From NCBI RefSeq assembly GCF_001553955.1, contig NZ_CP014234.1:2108001-2172000 (forward strand): a stretch of 64,000 nt of DNA. The letters are read 5' to 3'. Positions 8,099 to 17,193 of the stretch are shown piece by piece. Numbering within the stretch: position 1 is the first letter of the stretch; the number at the start of each line of letters is the position of its first letter. A program made the position numbers and the translations under genes. Origin of the DNA: Moraxella osloensis. Lineage in GTDB: Bacteria > Pseudomonadota > Gammaproteobacteria > Pseudomonadales > Moraxellaceae. The notes beneath the pieces were generated by a model that made no database searches, had not been told where the DNA came from, and saw only the letters and a list, made by a program, of their open reading frames with translations.

Positions 8099-8115
8099 CA
8101 AGGGGAGGAAGTCAA
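8000..8115 (+). ncRNA. candidate omega/reRNA scaffold at IS right end
   Basis: In TnpB elements the guide RNA overlaps the tnpB 3' end and runs past the right end. Here two stable hairpins, CGGTC/GACCG (8055-8070) and CCCCTTGC/GCAAGGGG (8086-8105), precede GTCAA at 8111-8115. The guide would then be the adjacent flank from 8116, inside and beyond the lipase gene's 3' end. The 5' boundary is unknown; 8000 is a rough value from typical lengths. Confidence 0.5.
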
Positions 8116-8130
8116 TGATGTTGATAGCCG

Positions 8131-10446
8131 CTAAGGCTGTCTGTCAGGCGGCGCTTGGGTGACGCCATAGCGAGCGAGATGTTGATGCAGGATGCGACGT
8201 AACTCCAAAATCGCCTGCGGGCTGGTATGAACATTGTGACGACCGGTAAGCACTTTTTCAGATTCCACGCCTTCTAAATGCGAGCTGTTGTACGGCACAA
8301 TACCATCAGAGACACGGTCGGTTGCGCCATATTTCACCGATTCTAAGAGTTGCTTTTTCTCATCTAGGCTTTGTTTGGCTTGCGCCAGACTCGTGGTGTT
8401 ATACAGCTTGGTCTCTGTGGCGGGTTTCACGGTCGCGGTTGTATTGTCATTTTTCAAAGATGTTATGGATGCCGATACATCATCAGTAGTACTATTGGCT
8501 GCCTTAGCGGTAAGCTGATTGAGCGCATTGGACAAATCCTTATCATCAGTGGCGATGATGTTATTGACGGCAACATTGGGCGCGATGGTGACATCTGCCG
8601 TTAATTGGTTAAAGTAAGAGCGGCTGCTCAACTGGCTGGCACCATTTTCCAAAAATAGCTGTGCCAGCGGATTGCTTGAAACCACGCCTTCAGTAAATAG
8701 CGAATTTAAATTGTCATACACGGTGTGGATAAATCCTGCCGGTAATGAGATGATACGGCGCAAACTGCGAGTAAACCAGCGATCGGCATAATCGGTACCG
8801 CGAAATGGCGAAGAGATAAAAATCGCGCGATCGACTTGCGGCAGGGCTTGAAGTTTGAAGCGGTCACTGAGCGTTTTATTTTGCGCATGACGGACAAATG
8901 CCGCGTAGCCTGCTGAAAAATTATTCATCTGTGAGTAATTGGCAACCAGCGATTCGACTTTGGGCGTTAAGTCATCATTTGATACCAACAAACGCCCAAT
9001 CACCCCACCCATACTATGACCAATCAGCACCGCATGTTGACTGGCAACGTCCTGCTGCTTAGGATCGACAATTTTAAAAGTGCGTTCAATCAAGTCATAA
9101 ATTTGGTGGCGGTTTTCTAGCATCGGGATATTGGTTGGATAAAAAATCTGCCAAACTTGGAAGTTTTCGCGAAGTTTTGGGTCATTAAAAATGTCATTGG
9201 TCAGTCCAATCCAAGTTTCAGGACTCGATGCCAACCCATGCATCATGATAATCACGCGTTTATTAGGATTGTAAGGCTCAAGCATAAATAAATGCGGCTG
9301 GGTTTGCTGATACGGCGAGGAAAACATACTAAAATAACTGATATTGCCTAGGCGATTGTCCTGTGACCACAAGCCGTAGGCTGCCGAAAAATTCGCCGAT
9401 AGCGCAAAATCTTTGTTGAGAATAGAGACACTTTTAAACTGATAGGGATTATAAATATTAAGCGAAAAATCGGTGGTTTTTTGCAACTCATCAATGCTAT
9501 TGCCTTTGGGCACCAACACCGCGGTCATAGGCAAATGCCCTGATTGGTGGATACGTTCTTCTAACGGTGTATCATTGGCATAGTGTTGCAACAAGTCAAT
9601 AATCACCGCCGTATTGATGCGACTATTGAGTAGCGCCACATAATTGATACCAAAGCCATCGCGGCGACTGATGGTATTAAATTTTGATAAATTAATCTGG
9701 TAGCTTGAAATCAGTTTCATCGATGCCGATTTGTCAGTAAACGGCTGTCCATTGATACTGACACGCAGGTTGTTGCGAGTGATTTGATAATTTTCTGCCA
9801 TTTTTTGATGATACAAGCGATCACCTAACGCATCGATGGCAGCGTAATACAAGTCCTGAATTTGGGTATCGCGTTGTTTTGGCAGATAATACAATTGTGA
9901 CGGTTGTTGATTGACGACGGTTGGATTGAGGATATCATACATCAAATAAATGTAAGAAAACCGAATCGATTGCAGCATATCGTCTTGAAAGGCGATAGTA
10001 CAAGAAATTTCATCGGGTTTGGGCGCTACAATGTCGGTCTTGCCAACCAAATTTTTGGCATAGTCTGTGGCCAAATCTTTTGGCGGATTGGTACAAGTTT
10101 TGGCTTGCTGGCGCTGCTGGGCAGAGGCGTAAAACAGCTCACTAATTGCGCCATAAATCCCTTTATCGGAATTAAGATCCGCTTGCTTGAGCGTCACTAC
10201 ACAGGCAGGCATATTTGCCAAGCATTTTTCTTCATCTAAACCTGCCTGCACTAAACGGCTTTTGGTGTCAGAACTCAAGCGGCTGCCTGATAACACGCTG
10301 ACGCGCTGATCCATGATGGCTCTTGCAGTATCGCGGCTACCGATTTTGGTGGTGGCGCAGCCAGTAAGGGTGATGATAGTAACCAATGTCGTCGCCGTGA
10401 TGAGAGACGTTTGACAAAATCTAGTAGATTGGTTTGTTAGCGGCAT
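8131..10446 (-). CDS. alpha/beta hydrolase lipoprotein (lipase/esterase-like)
   Basis: A 771-residue protein with a lipoprotein signal: hydrophobic stretch then LTGC with Cys at 30. A long N-terminal region without recognisable domain is followed by an alpha/beta hydrolase: oxyanion-side IIMMHGLASSPETW, nucleophile elbow GHSMGG with Ser near 478, Asp in SDGIVPYNSSH and a His in TGRHNVHTS near the C-terminus. It is likely anchored in an outer or inner membrane leaflet and hydrolyses an ester or acyl substrate, unknown. The 3' end abuts the tnpB element. Family members of similar length occur in Acinetobacter-like species. Confidence 0.85.
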   Translation of the reverse strand: MPLTNQSTRFCQTSLITATTLVTIITLTGCATTKIGSRDTARAIMDQRVSVLSGSRLSSDTKSRLVQAGLDEEKCLANMPACVVTLKQADLNSDKGIYGAISELFYASAQQRQQAKTCTNPPKDLATDYAKNLVGKTDIVAPKPDEISCTIAFQDDMLQSIRFSYIYLMYDILNPTVVNQQPSQLYYLPKQRDTQIQDLYYAAIDALGDRLYHQKMAENYQITRNNLRVSINGQPFTDKSASMKLISSYQINLSKFNTISRRDGFGINYVALLNSRINTAVIIDLLQHYANDTPLEERIHQSGHLPMTAVLVPKGNSIDELQKTTDFSLNIYNPYQFKSVSILNKDFALSANFSAAYGLWSQDNRLGNISYFSMFSSPYQQTQPHLFMLEPYNPNKRVIIMMHGLASSPETWIGLTNDIFNDPKLRENFQVWQIFYPTNIPMLENRHQIYDLIERTFKIVDPKQQDVASQHAVLIGHSMGGVIGRLLVSNDDLTPKVESLVANYSQMNNFSAGYAAFVRHAQNKTLSDRFKLQALPQVDRAIFISSPFRGTDYADRWFTRSLRRIISLPAGFIHTVYDNLNSLFTEGVVSSNPLAQLFLENGASQLSSRSYFNQLTADVTIAPNVAVNNIIATDDKDLSNALNQLTAKAANSTTDDVSASITSLKNDNTTATVKPATETKLYNTTSLAQAKQSLDEKKQLLESVKYGATDRVSDGIVPYNSSHLEGVESEKVLTGRHNVHTSPQAILELRRILHQHLARYGVTQAPPDRQP

Positions 10447-10483
10447 GGTGATTTACTCGGCTAAAAGAGCAAAAAGGGAGACA

Positions 10484-10520
10484 GCAAAAAAGGTTAGCGC
10501 AAAAAAGGTTAGCGCAAAAA
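10484..10520. repeat. 15-bp tandem repeat GCAAAAAAGGTTAGC (2.5 copies)
   Basis: Two perfect copies (10484-10498, 10499-10513) plus a partial third lie just upstream of the lipase start at 10446. The repeat falls in its leader/promoter region, so copy number might alter expression; this is inference. Confidence 0.7.
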
Positions 10521-10545
10521 TCTGCCTATCACTGAATGATAGGGT

Positions 10546-10596
10546 GAAAAAAATCACCATGCTAAAATTCAACGATGATGGTGAATTAGCATGGTG
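10546..10596 (-). terminator. rho-independent terminator of the Sel1/TPR-like gene
   Basis: On the minus strand, a long inverted repeat whose outer arms are CACCATGCTAA and TTAGCATGGTG is followed by a T-rich tract (ATTTTTTTC). It lies about 50 bp past the stop of the upstream minus-strand gene at 10643. Confidence 0.85.
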
Positions 10597-10642
10597 ACTT
10601 AGCAGTGATATTAAACCACCGCTAGGGTATGAACGCAAAAAA

Positions 10643-11683
10643 TTATTGAACGACTTTTGCAGGGATATCCCAAATATAGTATTTACCGCTATTGACGATG
10701 CGTAACTGCTCATCGATATACGGATTGTCTGGGTTTTTGGCCTTAAATTCCGTTAACCGTTGAATGGCGCGGTCTTTTTTGTCATCCAATAAATCTGCTT
10801 GCGCCAAACTTTGCGTAGCTTCTAGATAGCCCATTTTTTCGGCTTTTTCTAAGTATTTGGCACCTTCTTTAAAACCGCCACCTTCAGCGAGCATTGCGCC
10901 ATATAAGAAGTTGGCTTCTGCCGTGTCATTGAGCCTCACGGCACGGGCGATATAATTGCCTGCACGCACGGCATAATCAGAACCTAAATCCAGATTGCGA
11001 CCCATCGCATTGAGTTTTGCTGCACGCAGTAGCACCTCATAAGAGGCATTTGGATTTTGTGCGTAGGTCTCAATCCATGCGGTCAAGGATTTGAGTCGCT
11101 CAGTGGTATTGTAGCGCTCAGTACGGCTCGAAAAAACAGGGGGATAGTGGCGTGCCATTGGGGTAGCATAGGTAATAAAATCGTCTAACACGCTGACATC
11201 TAACTGTGTACTGTTATCCGTGGTTCGTGGAATCAAAACGGTTTTTACTGTTGAGATATTACTAAGCGTTAAAGTCGGCAGTGGGATATTGGCAAGATTT
11301 TGCGCTGAAATATCCGTGCCTACCAATTGTACGCTGTTGGTAGATGGATACATCACGTTGGCAACCGTGGGGGCGGTCAAAACAGGCACTATCATTGAAC
11401 CTGTATTTGAGGTGGCTGACGGCGGTGTCGTTTGCGGGGTAGTATCCTTCACGCTATTGACCGTATCAGCTGATTTTTCGGTTGATTTGTTGGTAGTCTT
11501 GGCTTTGGTGACCGTGGTTTTTTTAGTGGCTGTTGTCTGAGTAGCGGGTTTTGCCGTGGTGGTTTTGGTGGTGGTGGTCTTGGTCGTTGTTTTTGCGGTG
11601 GCAGTTGCCGCCATCGCTACAGTGGCATTGGTTGCCATCAAAATAGCTAAAGTATAGGCTAGGGGTTTTACCATGTGAGTCAT
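10643..11683 (-). CDS. exported Sel1/TPR-like repeat protein
   Basis: A 346-residue protein. The ATG at 11683 is preferred because AAGGA lies 7 nt upstream. A signal peptide (hydrophobic to about residue 22, ending VAMA) precedes a Thr/Lys-rich low-complexity stretch (about 25-75) that is likely disordered and outside the cytoplasm. The C-terminal half has helical repeats with NFLYGAMLAEGGGFKEGAKYLEKA and further copies, resembling Sel1/TPR units. The role is unknown; such proteins usually act as periplasmic scaffolds. It has its own terminator. Confidence 0.75.
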   Translation of the reverse strand: MTHMVKPLAYTLAILMATNATVAMAATATAKTTTKTTTTKTTTAKPATQTTATKKTTVTKAKTTNKSTEKSADTVNSVKDTTPQTTPPSATSNTGSMIVPVLTAPTVANVMYPSTNSVQLVGTDISAQNLANIPLPTLTLSNISTVKTVLIPRTTDNSTQLDVSVLDDFITYATPMARHYPPVFSSRTERYNTTERLKSLTAWIETYAQNPNASYEVLLRAAKLNAMGRNLDLGSDYAVRAGNYIARAVRLNDTAEANFLYGAMLAEGGGFKEGAKYLEKAEKMGYLEATQSLAQADLLDDKKDRAIQRLTEFKAKNPDNPYIDEQLRIVNSGKYYIWDIPAKVVQ

Positions 11684-11914
11684 TGAAATTTCCTTAAAAA
11701 ATTGGGTGGGATTAATTGCATAAATCAATCAGCTTATCCCATAGTAACAATGTAAAGCAATAATGTAAAAATACTATCAAAAAAAAATAAAGTTATTGTT
11801 ATATTTTTACGCCAAAACAGCGCGATTAAGCAAGGTTATAGCAATAAACACGCCAGCCAACGATTGAGCCTGTCAGTCATGCCCAGTTAAACACGTTTGG
11901 TTAAACATGCTTGG

Positions 11915-12577
11915 TTAAATATGATACGCCACCGTTTTCATGCAGTTAGCCAAAAAACGCATCGTGGTTTTGATGGGTAGTGGCAATGGGCTGGCACCTG
12001 ATTCGACTGCTTTATCACGGTGATGTAATTCTTCTTTATCCATTTGGCTTAAAATCTCAGCACTGCGTTTATCCTGTACAGGCAGCTTGCCAAGATGGCT
12101 GTGCAAATGCTCGCTGACTTGGGTTTCCGTCTCTGCAACAAACCCCAAACTAAACTCATCAGAAATCAATCCCGCTACCGCACCCATGCCAAACGATAGC
12201 CCATACCAAAGCGGACTAAAAATACTGGGATGGCTACCCAATTCATTTAACCGTGTCTCACACCATACCAAATGGTCAATCTCCTCTAGCGCAGATTGAT
12301 GCATGGCTTTTTTGACCGTTGCTTGTTTGGCAGTAAATGCTTGACCATGATACAGTCCTTGCGCGCACACTTCGCCCGTGTGATTGATACGCATGAGACC
12401 TGCGACATGACGCGCTTCTTCCACGGACAGTTTTGGCACATCGGGGCTAGAGACAGGCAATGGGCGGGTGCTAAGATTGCTGTTTGGAATAAACGAGCGA
12501 ATCGCCCGATCAAAGAAGACAATATTGCGGTCTACTTTACTAAGTGATAGGTTGTTTTGTGCTGGTTCAATCGACAT
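11915..12577 (-). CDS. coq7: 2-nonaprenyl-3-methyl-6-methoxy-1,4-benzoquinol hydroxylase (Coq7)
   Basis: A 220-residue ferritin-like di-iron monooxygenase. Iron ligands are visible in RINHTGEVCAQ, ALEEIDHLVW (ExxH), ETETQVSEHLH and DKEELHHRD (ExxH). It adds the C6 hydroxyl of ubiquinone at the membrane face, the Coq7 route used by Moraxellaceae instead of E. coli UbiF. ATG 12577 was chosen; a TTG five codons upstream is also possible. No strong ribosome binding site distinguishes them. Monocistronic on the minus strand. Confidence 0.95.
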   Translation of the reverse strand: MSIEPAQNNLSLSKVDRNIVFFDRAIRSFIPNSNLSTRPLPVSSPDVPKLSVEEARHVAGLMRINHTGEVCAQGLYHGQAFTAKQATVKKAMHQSALEEIDHLVWCETRLNELGSHPSIFSPLWYGLSFGMGAVAGLISDEFSLGFVAETETQVSEHLHSHLGKLPVQDKRSAEILSQMDKEELHHRDKAVESGASPLPLPIKTTMRFLANCMKTVAYHI

Positions 12578-12698
12578 AGGCGCTCTATTCAAAGTGTTTC
12601 TAATCGCTATTATGCGCAGAATATGGCGTTCATTCTACTCAATATCACAACTTTTGACTAGCAAATCTATGTAGCTGATGGGAGATTTGGCTATTTTA

Positions 12699-12731
12699 TA
12701 AAAAGCCCGTGAGAGGCTAGGCAATCACGGG
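12699..12731 (-). terminator. rho-independent terminator of phaC
   Basis: On the minus strand, CCCGTGA and TCACGGG pair around a 12-nt loop, followed by CTTTTTATAAAA. It starts 20 bp after the phaC stop. Confidence 0.85.
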
Positions 12732-12750
12732 ATGTTGTAATAACGATATA

Positions 12751-14823
12751 TTATACCGGTGGTAATTGTGAACGGTAAGCTTCTGCAAAGTTATGACCCG
12801 TTAAGGCTTCAGTCGCTTTGACCGTGACATAGCTACCTGGGGCATCGCCATAGGTCGGGATTTCTTTACCTTGGCTATTTTGACCGACGACACGGGCATT
12901 GATTTCGTTGCCCTCAAATGGTTTGATCCAGTCATGCCATCTTGTCCACCAGGTGTCTTTAACATAGGTGGCGTCTTTGTACCATTGGTCGGGGTCTGCA
13001 GGGTAGTTATCGTTGGTGTAGTAACCATATTTACTACCTGGGGGGTTCATGATACCCGCAATATGACCCGATTCCCCCAACACAAATACTTTTTCACCGC
13101 CAAATACTTGCGTGCCTGCGTAACAGCTTTTCCATTTTGCGATATGGTCTTGCAAGGTTGCGACCATAAACACGGGAGTTTTAACTTTTGATAAGTCAAT
13201 TTTCACGCCGTCAATTTCAACCCCGCCCGGTTTACGCAGTAAGTTGTTGATATAGAACTCACGCAGTAGAAAATGGTGCAGCGCAGCGGTCACGTTGGTA
13301 CAGTCTGAATTCCAGTATAACAAGTCAAAAGGTACAGGGCGTTCGCCTTTTAGGTAGTTTTGTACGTAGTAGTTCCAGTATAGGCTATTCTCACGAAGTA
13401 GGCTAAATGACGCGCCCATCATTCGTCCATCAAACACGCCTTTCTCGGCGTTCTGCTTGTCAATCGCCGCAACGATTTTGTCATCGATAAAGACGCCGAT
13501 ATCACCTGGATCTGAGAAGTCAATAATAGTCGCCCAAAGTGTCGCACTGGCAATGCGGCTTTCTTGCTTGGTCGCGGCAAGATAGCCTAACGTCAATGCG
13601 GTCAACATACCCCCAATACAGTAACCTGTAATATTGATGGTTTTTTCACCCGTGATGGCTTCAATTTGATCCATCGCCGCAAGCACACCGTCTTTCATAT
13701 AAGTGCTCATGCCAACATTTTTGTACTCAGGCGTCGGGTTCGCCCAAGAGATGACATAAACCGTATGACCTTCCTTGACAGCCCAATGCACAAACGAGTT
13801 GTTCTCACGTAAGTCCATGATGTAGAATTTGTTGATCCAAGGCGGCACCATCAGCAACGGACGTTGTTTTACTTTTTCGGTTAAAGGGTCATACTGGATG
13901 AGCTGCATCATGTGGTTTTCAAATACCACTTTACCTTTTGAGGTGGCGATGTTTTCACCCACCCGGAACGCACTCTGGTCAGTCATACGGATATTGAGTG
14001 TATCAGCGCTATTACCCATGTCCTCAGCCAACTGCTTCATACCTTGAACCAGATTTTGACCCCGACTTTCGATGGTCAAACGTAGTACTTCAGGGTTGGT
14101 CAATAAGAAGTTGGTTGGGGCCACCGCATTGATCCATTGGCGGGTAAAAAAAGCCAAGCGTTGACGGGTTTTTTCATCAATGCCTTCAACGCCATCAATC
14201 GCATCCATCATCGCTTGGGTAGTTAATAAATAATACTGTTTTAAGAAGTTAAAAATAGGATTGTCTTCCCATTCTTCATCACTAAACCGTTTGTCGCCTT
14301 TTTCCGGGCTTGCCACTGGTTCGATTTTCTTACCGGCAAATTGTTGTAGCGTGTTTTGCCACAAGTGCATTTGGTCTCTAAACAACTGCAATTGATCTTC
14401 GACCATCGTGCCTGGGTGATTGGTCACCATCTGACCCATTTTACGCCAGCCATCCATTAAATCCATCATGACGGAGGTATTGGTGTACTGCGGCGCTTGG
14501 TTGGCACGCATCGATTGCTGTGCAATTTGTTGGCTCAGTTTGGTCATATTGCCAAAAAATTCGCTATAGAATTCACCGACCGCAGCATTGTAAGGCGGAA
14601 TACTAGAGGCCATGTGAGCAAATGGATTGTTTTTACTCAAAAAATCGAGCGGATTTTGAGGTATGCCAAAAGCATTGTTACCAAAAGCATTATTGCCAAA
14701 GGGAAAATTGGCGAATGGGTTATAGCCAAAAGGGTTGTTATTGGTGTTGTCTGAACTTTGGCTGTTGTCATTGGCTGAGTTAGCGTTTGTTCCTTGATAT
14801 TGGGTGTCTTTATTGTCTGCCAT
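12751..14823 (-). CDS. phaC: class I poly(3-hydroxyalkanoate) synthase
   Basis: A 690-residue protein, longer than the usual 560-600, mainly because of an N-terminal Asn/Gly/Phe-rich low-complexity tail with repeated NPFG/NNAFG (about residues 20-60). The lipase-like box GYCIGG carries the catalytic Cys near 402; Asp in TLQDHIAKW (about 558) and His in GESGHIAG (about 587) complete the triad. It polymerises hydroxyacyl-CoA into polyester on the granule surface. Phasin phaP lies upstream on the same strand with a terminator between, so phaC needs readthrough or its own promoter. PhaA and PhaB are not in the window. Confidence 0.97.
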   Translation of the reverse strand: MADNKDTQYQGTNANSANDNSQSSDNTNNNPFGYNPFANFPFGNNAFGNNAFGIPQNPLDFLSKNNPFAHMASSIPPYNAAVGEFYSEFFGNMTKLSQQIAQQSMRANQAPQYTNTSVMMDLMDGWRKMGQMVTNHPGTMVEDQLQLFRDQMHLWQNTLQQFAGKKIEPVASPEKGDKRFSDEEWEDNPIFNFLKQYYLLTTQAMMDAIDGVEGIDEKTRQRLAFFTRQWINAVAPTNFLLTNPEVLRLTIESRGQNLVQGMKQLAEDMGNSADTLNIRMTDQSAFRVGENIATSKGKVVFENHMMQLIQYDPLTEKVKQRPLLMVPPWINKFYIMDLRENNSFVHWAVKEGHTVYVISWANPTPEYKNVGMSTYMKDGVLAAMDQIEAITGEKTINITGYCIGGMLTALTLGYLAATKQESRIASATLWATIIDFSDPGDIGVFIDDKIVAAIDKQNAEKGVFDGRMMGASFSLLRENSLYWNYYVQNYLKGERPVPFDLLYWNSDCTNVTAALHHFLLREFYINNLLRKPGGVEIDGVKIDLSKVKTPVFMVATLQDHIAKWKSCYAGTQVFGGEKVFVLGESGHIAGIMNPPGSKYGYYTNDNYPADPDQWYKDATYVKDTWWTRWHDWIKPFEGNEINARVVGQNSQGKEIPTYGDAPGSYVTVKATEALTGHNFAEAYRSQLPPV

Positions 14824-14885
14824 GATAAGTCCCGTTATTATGCTGTGTTTGATAAGAATTCGCTGTGAGTATGCACGCTTACTTA

Positions 14886-14921
14886 AAAATATGGTGGATT
14901 AGGCATCTGTCTAATCCACCA
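14886..14921 (-). terminator. rho-independent terminator between phaP and phaC
   Basis: A perfect 11-bp stem TGGTGGATTAG/CTAATCCACCA with an 8-nt loop is followed on the minus strand by TATTTTTAAG. It follows phaP by about 100 bp and could limit readthrough into phaC, giving more phasin than synthase. Confidence 0.85.
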
Positions 14922-15022
14922 CTTTTATAGATTCATAAGCCGCTATTCATCTATTAGGTAAAACATAAATAGCTATTTATAAATGATACAGTCTTAAGAA
15001 CGACTACGATGCACCAAACTAA

Positions 15023-15613
15023 TTATTTTGTCGCAGGGGTTGTTTTTGCTGCGGGTTTTGTTGCTTCGCTATCTTGTGCTACATCATTAGTATTTCGGGT
15101 AGCCCCAGCTGTCACGCTAGAAGCAGCTTTATTTATGTTTTGGGTGGTTTGCTTAACCGCTTCTGACATTTGGTTTGCCGCTTTGTGCATGTTTTCGTTT
15201 ACTTTGCGATTAAAGTCTTCTGCCGTTTTTGATGCGTTGCTAGCGGCGCTTTGCATGGCATCTTGCATGCTTGATGCATTTTGGCTATAGATTTCGTTCA
15301 TCGCTGACATGACTTCATTACGGATTTCATTGCCAAGCTCAGTCAAACGTTGTGCATCTGACAACATTTTTTGACCCAATTGATTGAGCAGTTCAGTTTG
15401 TTTTTGGTTAAAGCTTGAAGCTGCTTCTGGAGAATCAACAGAAGAAACATTGCGAAGTTGCTCCAAACCCATTTCTGAGTAATGACGCATTGTTTCTAAA
15501 GAAAAGTCTGTCATTTTTTCCGCATTTCGTAACATCGCTTGGTTGAAGCGTGACCATGGTGCATACAGTTGACGTGAACTATCTTTCATTTTATCCATAA
15601 AATCGTTGTTCAT
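15023..15613 (-). CDS. phaP: phasin family protein
   Basis: A 196-residue mostly helical protein. The phasin signature occupies residues 5-130: NDFMDKMKDSSRQLYAPWSRFNQ then LETMRHYSEMGLEQL and a long amphipathic helix; the tail is Ala/Thr/Lys-rich and probably disordered. Phasins coat polyester granules and set their number and size. The ATG at 15613 is chosen because TGAGGT lies 5 nt before it; the frame opens 4 codons earlier without a better site. Adjacent phaC supports the call. Confidence 0.88.
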   Translation of the reverse strand: MNNDFMDKMKDSSRQLYAPWSRFNQAMLRNAEKMTDFSLETMRHYSEMGLEQLRNVSSVDSPEAASSFNQKQTELLNQLGQKMLSDAQRLTELGNEIRNEVMSAMNEIYSQNASSMQDAMQSAASNASKTAEDFNRKVNENMHKAANQMSEAVKQTTQNINKAASSVTAGATRNTNDVAQDSEATKPAAKTTPATK

Positions 15614-15923
15614 AATTGACCTCATTAGGCTACCAGAAAAAACAAGAAAGGTTTAAACACCACCAAATTACAATCCATCTTTTAATCAAAAATATCACTA
15701 AAATGAATGTGATAAGCTTTAAGCATAGTATGTTTGCTTGATATTACAATATCATGAAAAAATGCTAAATTAAACCTTATTACTCGCTTAAAAGTAAAAA
15801 ACAATCATAATTTATGTTAATATTTGTAATAACATAATCAAACCTACAATGAAAGTAGGGAATAGATAAAAATCGGTTATATCTGATGCGCTATTGTGGA
15901 CATAAGTAAAGAGTTGGTGGCTT
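15614..15923. other. 310-bp intergenic stretch upstream of phaP
   Basis: AT-rich spacer between the ackA stop and the phaP start, both on the minus strand. It presumably holds the phaP promoter, but I see no convincing -35/-10 pair, terminator or repeat. Confidence 0.4.
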
Positions 15924-17153
15924 TTACGCATCAGTTTCGATCGTGATTGCATGCTCAAGTGATAAAGCTAATTCGAGCTGTTCATCGGTCAAGATGACAT
16001 AAATTTGTTTGTCATCGTCTGAGTTGATTCGTAAAATCGGAACGTCAATACGGCCATCGATATTTTTATCCGCATCCAAACTAAAACCTAAAAAATCGAG
16101 TTGTTCGACAATCATCTGACGGATAATCGCTGACTGTTCACCTATCCCTGCGGTAAAGATAAGCGCATCACAGCCTTTCATACTAACCATCAGGCTTGCG
16201 ATTTCTTTGGCGGCATGCGTGGCAAAATACACCAGTGCAAATTTGGCGCGTGGGTCATCGCTAGCGAGCAAATCACGCACGTCATTGCTAATTTCAGATA
16301 AACCGAGCAAGCCCGACTCTTTATATAGGCATTGGTTCATTTGCTCGAGCGTCCAACCTTGCTCGACCATATATAAAATCACCCCAGAATCCAAATGACC
16401 CGGACGGGTACCCATTGGCACGCCATCTAATCCACTAAAGCCAAAGGTACTGTCTTTTGACTCGCCATTGTCGACCGCGGTGATACTACAGCCACTACCC
16501 AAATGCGCGATGATTAAGCGTTTTTTGGCAATCTTTGGGAGATAGGTTTCAAGTTTGCGCATAATCGCCTGATACGATAAACCATGAAAGCCATAACAGC
16601 GCACGCCCTGATCGCGCAGCGATTTTGGCAGCGCATAGCTAGACCAAATCTCTGGGCGATGGTAGTGAAACGCGGTATCAAAGGCAGCGATGTGCACCAG
16701 TTTTGTATCAATGGCTTGCAGCGCGTTGACCACAGATAGGGCAGGGGGCTGATGTAGCGGACATATCGGTGATAACTCCACCAAATGTGCCATCACTGTC
16801 TCGTTAATCACCACAGGAACATGATAGCGTTTGCCCCCATGAACCACTCGGTGGATACAGACAATCTCACGCGCAGGAAAGGTCTGTTTGACACGAGTAA
16901 ACAAGCTTACCGCGGTGTCTGTCAGGCTATCTTGGGGTTCCCAGTCAGCCAAAGATTGTGGCATGGCGTGCCAGACTTTATTTTTGGTTTTTAGGTTGAT
17001 ATTGACATCAAACAAGGGTGACCACGCAAGGGGGGATGAGTCAACTGCTTTAGCCGTGTCGTACGCCGCCATTTTGATAGTCGCTGAACCCACGTTAAAG
17101 GTCACCACAATCGGGTGAGTCGAGTCAGTATGCCTCATTACAGAATCGTTCAT
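15924..17153 (-). CDS. ackA: acetate kinase family protein
   Basis: A 409-residue acetokinase-type protein, close to the usual 400. It has phosphate-binding IVVTFNVGSATIK (usual consensus NxGSSSxK, slightly diverged), HRVVHGG, AFDTAFH, YGFHGLSY, HLGSGCS and DGVPMGTRPGHLDSG motifs. It converts acyl phosphate and ADP to acid and ATP, or the reverse. ATG 17153 is chosen to remove 37 unlike residues that would overlap the upstream gene. It follows a phosphotransacylase by 40 bp, the classical pairing. Propionate or butyrate kinase activity cannot be excluded. Confidence 0.9.
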   Translation of the reverse strand: MNDSVMRHTDSTHPIVVTFNVGSATIKMAAYDTAKAVDSSPLAWSPLFDVNINLKTKNKVWHAMPQSLADWEPQDSLTDTAVSLFTRVKQTFPAREIVCIHRVVHGGKRYHVPVVINETVMAHLVELSPICPLHQPPALSVVNALQAIDTKLVHIAAFDTAFHYHRPEIWSSYALPKSLRDQGVRCYGFHGLSYQAIMRKLETYLPKIAKKRLIIAHLGSGCSITAVDNGESKDSTFGFSGLDGVPMGTRPGHLDSGVILYMVEQGWTLEQMNQCLYKESGLLGLSEISNDVRDLLASDDPRAKFALVYFATHAAKEIASLMVSMKGCDALIFTAGIGEQSAIIRQMIVEQLDFLGFSLDADKNIDGRIDVPILRINSDDDKQIYVILTDEQLELALSLEHAITIETDA

Positions 17154-17193
17154 GCTAGTAATCTCAATTAATCTCAAGTAACCTGAATTAACA

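Larger units (their letters stand above)
6895..8115 (+). mobile_element. tnpB-only IS200/IS605-type element
   Basis: The left end carries a subterminal hairpin CCACCG/CGGTGG (about 6917-6934). The right end carries the hairpin CCCCTTGC/GCAAGGGG (8086-8105) and ends in GTCAA, the kind of right-end tetranucleotide (TCAA) used by this superfamily. No Y1 transposase (tnpA) is present, so the element depends on a TnpA elsewhere. The left boundary is approximate because the target motif is unclear; no target duplication is expected for this family. It sits between the LysR gene and a lipase gene without disrupting either. Confidence 0.75.

Noticed and set aside
10453-10713. minus-strand 86-codon frame overlapping the Sel1/TPR gene terminator
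   Set aside because: It runs through the terminator hairpin and the 15-bp repeat, has no ribosome binding site, and overlaps the end of a better-supported gene.
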